The position numbers were made by a program, and so were the translations under genes. A stretch of DNA of 7,450 nucleotides from Suttonella ornithocola (GTDB lineage: Bacteria; Pseudomonadota; Gammaproteobacteria; Cardiobacteriales; Cardiobacteriaceae), in contig NZ_LWHB01000194.1 of NCBI RefSeq assembly GCF_001889065.1, forward strand, positions 2 to 7,451, in the 5' to 3' direction. How positions within the stretch are numbered: the first letter of the stretch is position 1; the number at the start of each line of letters is the position of its first letter. Below the pieces are notes generated by a model. That model saw nothing but the letters and a program-made list of their open reading frames with translations. It was not told where the DNA came from and ran no database searches. Shown piece by piece: positions 5,338-7,450 of this stretch.

Positions 5338-6108
5338 TTAATGTTTAGGATGCACATCTCGCCAATATTCATGCTTCAATAAATAGAAAATCACTGTTAA
5401 TAAAGCAATAAATATTAGCACCCAAGGACCTAACTTAGCTCTTTGTAAGGCAGAAGGATCTGCAACATAAGTAAGAAAATTAGTTAGATCATAAGTTACT
5501 TGTTGATATTCAACTGGAGTCATAGTCCCTTTTGTTATTGGTTCAAATCCAGTTAAAATTTTTGTTACTTCACAGTCACTACCTTCACAATTCTTATGTT
5601 CTTCATAGATTGGTTTTTGTAAACCTTGTAGCTGCCACAATGGATTAGGCATACTTGCACCAGCAAAAACGGAATTATTAAATCCTAAAGGGCGACTATC
5701 ATCTATATAAAATCCTTGAAGATAATTATAAATATACTTTCCACCTTTCGCACGAGCCATCAGTGAAAGATCTGGAGGTGCCTTACCAAACCATTTGCTT
5801 CCTTCCTCTGATGTCATAGCAATATGCATTTGATTAACATCTTTAGCACCTGTGAATATAAGAGTATCTTTACCAATAGAAGGATCAATTCCTAAATCTT
5901 TAAAGGTGCGATTATAGCGTTGATATTCCAGTGAATGACAACCTGAGCAATAATTGACAAAGTATTTTGCACCACGCTGTAAAGATTCTTGATTATGAAT
6001 ATCAGCATAAAATGGCTGATCTGGATAACTATTGCCTTCAGAAGCAGCAATTGCTTGACCAATAGCAACACTACCTATTAATGTCATAATGATTTTTTTT
6101 AGTTTCAT
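5338..6108 (-). CDS. petC: Cytochrome c1 of the bc1 complex
   Basis: This is the haem c subunit of ubiquinol:cytochrome c oxidoreductase; it takes electrons from the Rieske protein and passes them to soluble or membrane cytochrome c in the periplasm. The 256 residues begin with a cleavable Sec signal (MKLKKIIMTLIGSVAIGQAIAA, about 1-22). The haem-binding CSGCH follows (C54, C57, H58), in the context NYCSGCHSLEYQRY. The sixth ligand is M153 in ASMPNPLW. The PPDLSLMARAKGG stretch (111-123) and YVADP (214-218) are typical of c1. A single C-terminal anchor helix (about 228-244) leaves a short cytoplasmic tail. C174 and C179 could form a disulfide. Its ATG overlaps the petB stop by four bases (ATGA), and AAGGG lies just upstream. 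Confidence 0.97.
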   Translation of the reverse strand: MKLKKIIMTLIGSVAIGQAIAASEGNSYPDQPFYADIHNQESLQRGAKYFVNYCSGCHSLEYQRYNRTFKDLGIDPSIGKDTLIFTGAKDVNQMHIAMTSEEGSKWFGKAPPDLSLMARAKGGKYIYNYLQGFYIDDSRPLGFNNSVFAGASMPNPLWQLQGLQKPIYEEHKNCEGSDCEVTKILTGFEPITKGTMTPVEYQQVTYDLTNFLTYVADPSALQRAKLGPWVLIFIALLTVIFYLLKHEYWRDVHPKH

Positions 6109-7355
6109 TTTGTCACCCTTTTTGGTAATGGCTTAGTTTTATCGATTTTGCTGTAAAAAGGCATTAGTAAGAAGAAAGCAAAATATACGAGAGTCATCCA
6201 TTGTGCCCAAATCTTAACTACATTAGTAGGTGGCTGAGTGCCAAGGTATAACAAAATAACGAATGCTATAGTAAATAAAGTTAATGCTATTTTAAAAATA
6301 GGACCTTTATAGCGAATAGATTTTACAGGTGAGCGATCTAACCAAGGAAGTAGGAAAATCATAAACACTGCGCCAAACATTGCAATAACGCCCCATAATT
6401 TTGCAGGTACACCGAACCAGTCCCAAGTCATTGCACGTAAGATTGAATAGAATGCGCCAAAATACCATACAGGTGCAATATGCGCTGGCGTTACTTGTGG
6501 GTCTGCTGGTTCAAAATTAGCATGCTCTAAGAAGTAACCAAAGAATTCGGGTAAATAAAAGATTACAGCCGCAAAAATAAAGAGGAAAATACCAATATAG
6601 TAAAGATCATGAACTGTATAGTAAGGATGAAAAGGTATTCCATCTTTAGGAACGCCACGCTCATCTAGATTTTCTTTAATCTCTATACCATCTGGGTTAT
6701 TAGACCCTACTTCATGTAAAGCTATAATATGCGCTGCAACCAACATAACAAGCACTAGCGGAATCAAGATAACATGCATCGCAAAGAAGCGATTTAAAGT
6801 TGCATCTGAAATATAGAAATCACCTTGAATAAAGGTAACAATTGGATCACCAACATAAGGAATAGCGCTAAATAGAGAGATAATAACATTCGCTCCCCAG
6901 AAAGACATTTGTCCCCAAGGAAGTAAATACCCCATAAATGCCTCTGCCATTAAGCATAAAAAAATCAACGAACCAAATATCCAGACCAATTCTCTTGGTT
7001 TTCTATAAGAACCATAAAGTAAACCACGGAACATATGAAGATAAACCACTACAAAGAAAGCTGAAGCACCTGTTGAATGTAAATAACGAATAAGCCACCC
7101 AAAGTCGACATCACGCATAATATATTCGACACTAGCGAACGCCTCTACAGCACTAGGCTTATAAAACATTGCTAACCAAATCCCTGTTAAGAGTTGGTTA
7201 ACTAATACAACAATAGAGAGTACGCCAAAGCAGTACCATACATTGAAGTTAATAGGGGCATAATATCTTGCTAAATGATCATTCCATAAAACAGAAAGTG
7301 GAAAACGATCATCAATCCAGCCTAGAAAACCTGTTGTTTTATACGGATTAGCCAT
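6105..7355 (-). CDS. petB: Cytochrome b of the bc1 complex
   Basis: This is the membrane core of the bc1 complex, carrying haems bL and bH and the Qo and Qi quinone sites. The 416-residue protein has the haem ligand pairs H93/H107 (RYLHSTGAS, YLHMFRG) and H194/H209 (FAMHVIL, AAHIIALHEVGSNNP). The second pair is 15 residues apart. The N-terminal WDDRFP-like segment is WIDDRFPL, and GYLLPWGQMSFWGA (142-155) is typical. The Qo motif, PEWY in mitochondria, is PVWY here (295-298). About eight membrane helices are expected, plus a further hydrophobic pair near 355-400. A TTG at 7379 would extend the frame by eight residues. The ATG at 7355 has GGAG six bases upstream and matches the family start (MANPYKTTG), so I use it. 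It overlaps petA by 8 nt and petC by 4 nt. Confidence 0.97.
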   Translation of the reverse strand: MANPYKTTGFLGWIDDRFPLSVLWNDHLARYYAPINFNVWYCFGVLSIVVLVNQLLTGIWLAMFYKPSAVEAFASVEYIMRDVDFGWLIRYLHSTGASAFFVVVYLHMFRGLLYGSYRKPRELVWIFGSLIFLCLMAEAFMGYLLPWGQMSFWGANVIISLFSAIPYVGDPIVTFIQGDFYISDATLNRFFAMHVILIPLVLVMLVAAHIIALHEVGSNNPDGIEIKENLDERGVPKDGIPFHPYYTVHDLYYIGIFLFIFAAVIFYLPEFFGYFLEHANFEPADPQVTPAHIAPVWYFGAFYSILRAMTWDWFGVPAKLWGVIAMFGAVFMIFLLPWLDRSPVKSIRYKGPIFKIALTLFTIAFVILLYLGTQPPTNVVKIWAQWMTLVYFAFFLLMPFYSKIDKTKPLPKRVTK

Positions 7356-7450
7356 TTTTTGCTCCTTCGCCGATAACAACTACATTATCGCTAGTAAAAT
7401 GATAAGGCGGAACAGTTAAATTGGTAGGTGCTGGGACACCTTTATATACT
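7348..7450 (-). CDS. petA: Rieske iron-sulfur subunit of bc1 complex, C-terminal end only
   Basis: The last 33 codons of a gene that enters from the right edge. The minus strand reads VYKGVPAPTNLTVPPYHF and ends VIGEGAKNG-stop, the typical C-terminus of the ubiquinol-cytochrome c reductase Rieske protein (GRVYKGVPAPxNLxVPPY). The 2Fe-2S ligand motifs are outside the window. The TAA at 7348-7350 lies inside the petB start region, so the two genes overlap by 8 nt. Position directly upstream of petB supports the call. Confidence 0.93.
   Translation of the reverse strand, partial: VYKGVPAPTNLTVPPYHFTSDNVVVIGEGAKNG

Noticed and set aside
5540..5550. GGTTCAAATCC, like a tRNA T-arm
   Set aside because: It lies in the conserved petC coding sequence, and no acceptor stem or anticodon arm surrounds it.
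7356..7379. TTG start at 7379 for cytochrome b
   Set aside because: The added residues are encoded by the petA end and the petB ribosome site; the ATG at 7355 has GGAG at correct spacing.

Overview
The window reads as a piece of an AT-rich gammaproteobacterial chromosome. The main evidence is the tail of an ordered cluster on the minus strand, petA-petB-petC-sspA-sspB, in which the cytochrome bc1 genes run straight into the stringent starvation genes. This order is typical of many bc1-containing Gammaproteobacteria. The SspA PHP pocket, the SspB ClpX-binding tail and the Blc-type lipocalin agree with it. I cannot name the genus from the sequence.

Layout, left to right. Positions 1-297 (minus) hold the N-terminal part of an IS1-family transposase that leaves the window at its left edge; its outer end lies somewhere around 330-347. 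Positions 457-1147 (minus) hold an aspartate/glutamate racemase-family gene that is broken twice: an early frameshift at a tandem AATT AATT, and an in-frame ochre stop in the second half. A clear intrinsic terminator (1157-1180) separates it from a minus-strand operon of three genes: a lipocalin lipoprotein (blc, 2889-3389), a stand-alone GyrI-like effector-binding protein (2438-2905) and aspartate kinase (lysC, 1196-2425). An intergenic region of about 130 bp with a palindromic ATTATAAT separates this operon from a divergent plus-strand HdeD-family membrane protein (3524-4030).

The convergent space between hdeD and sspB (4031-4269) is the least ordinary part. It has a TATAAT box, then a long near-perfect inverted repeat (arms 4076-4094 and 4145-4162), then a well placed Shine-Dalgarno and a 38-codon plus-strand ORF (4171-4287) that I do not recognise. 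The downstream arm of the repeat contains the Shine-Dalgarno, so the RNA could hide its own ribosome binding site. It could equally be a transcription-end structure for the two convergent genes.

Functionally, petABC encode the ubiquinol:cytochrome c oxidoreductase. sspA encodes an RNA polymerase-associated regulator and sspB the ClpXP adaptor. They sit in one tightly packed, partly overlapping operon (overlaps of 8, 4 and 4 nt; one gap of 16 nt). The IS fragment next to a decayed racemase suggests local gene erosion at the left end. There is no CRISPR array, rRNA or tRNA, and no gene-free stretch above 300 bases.
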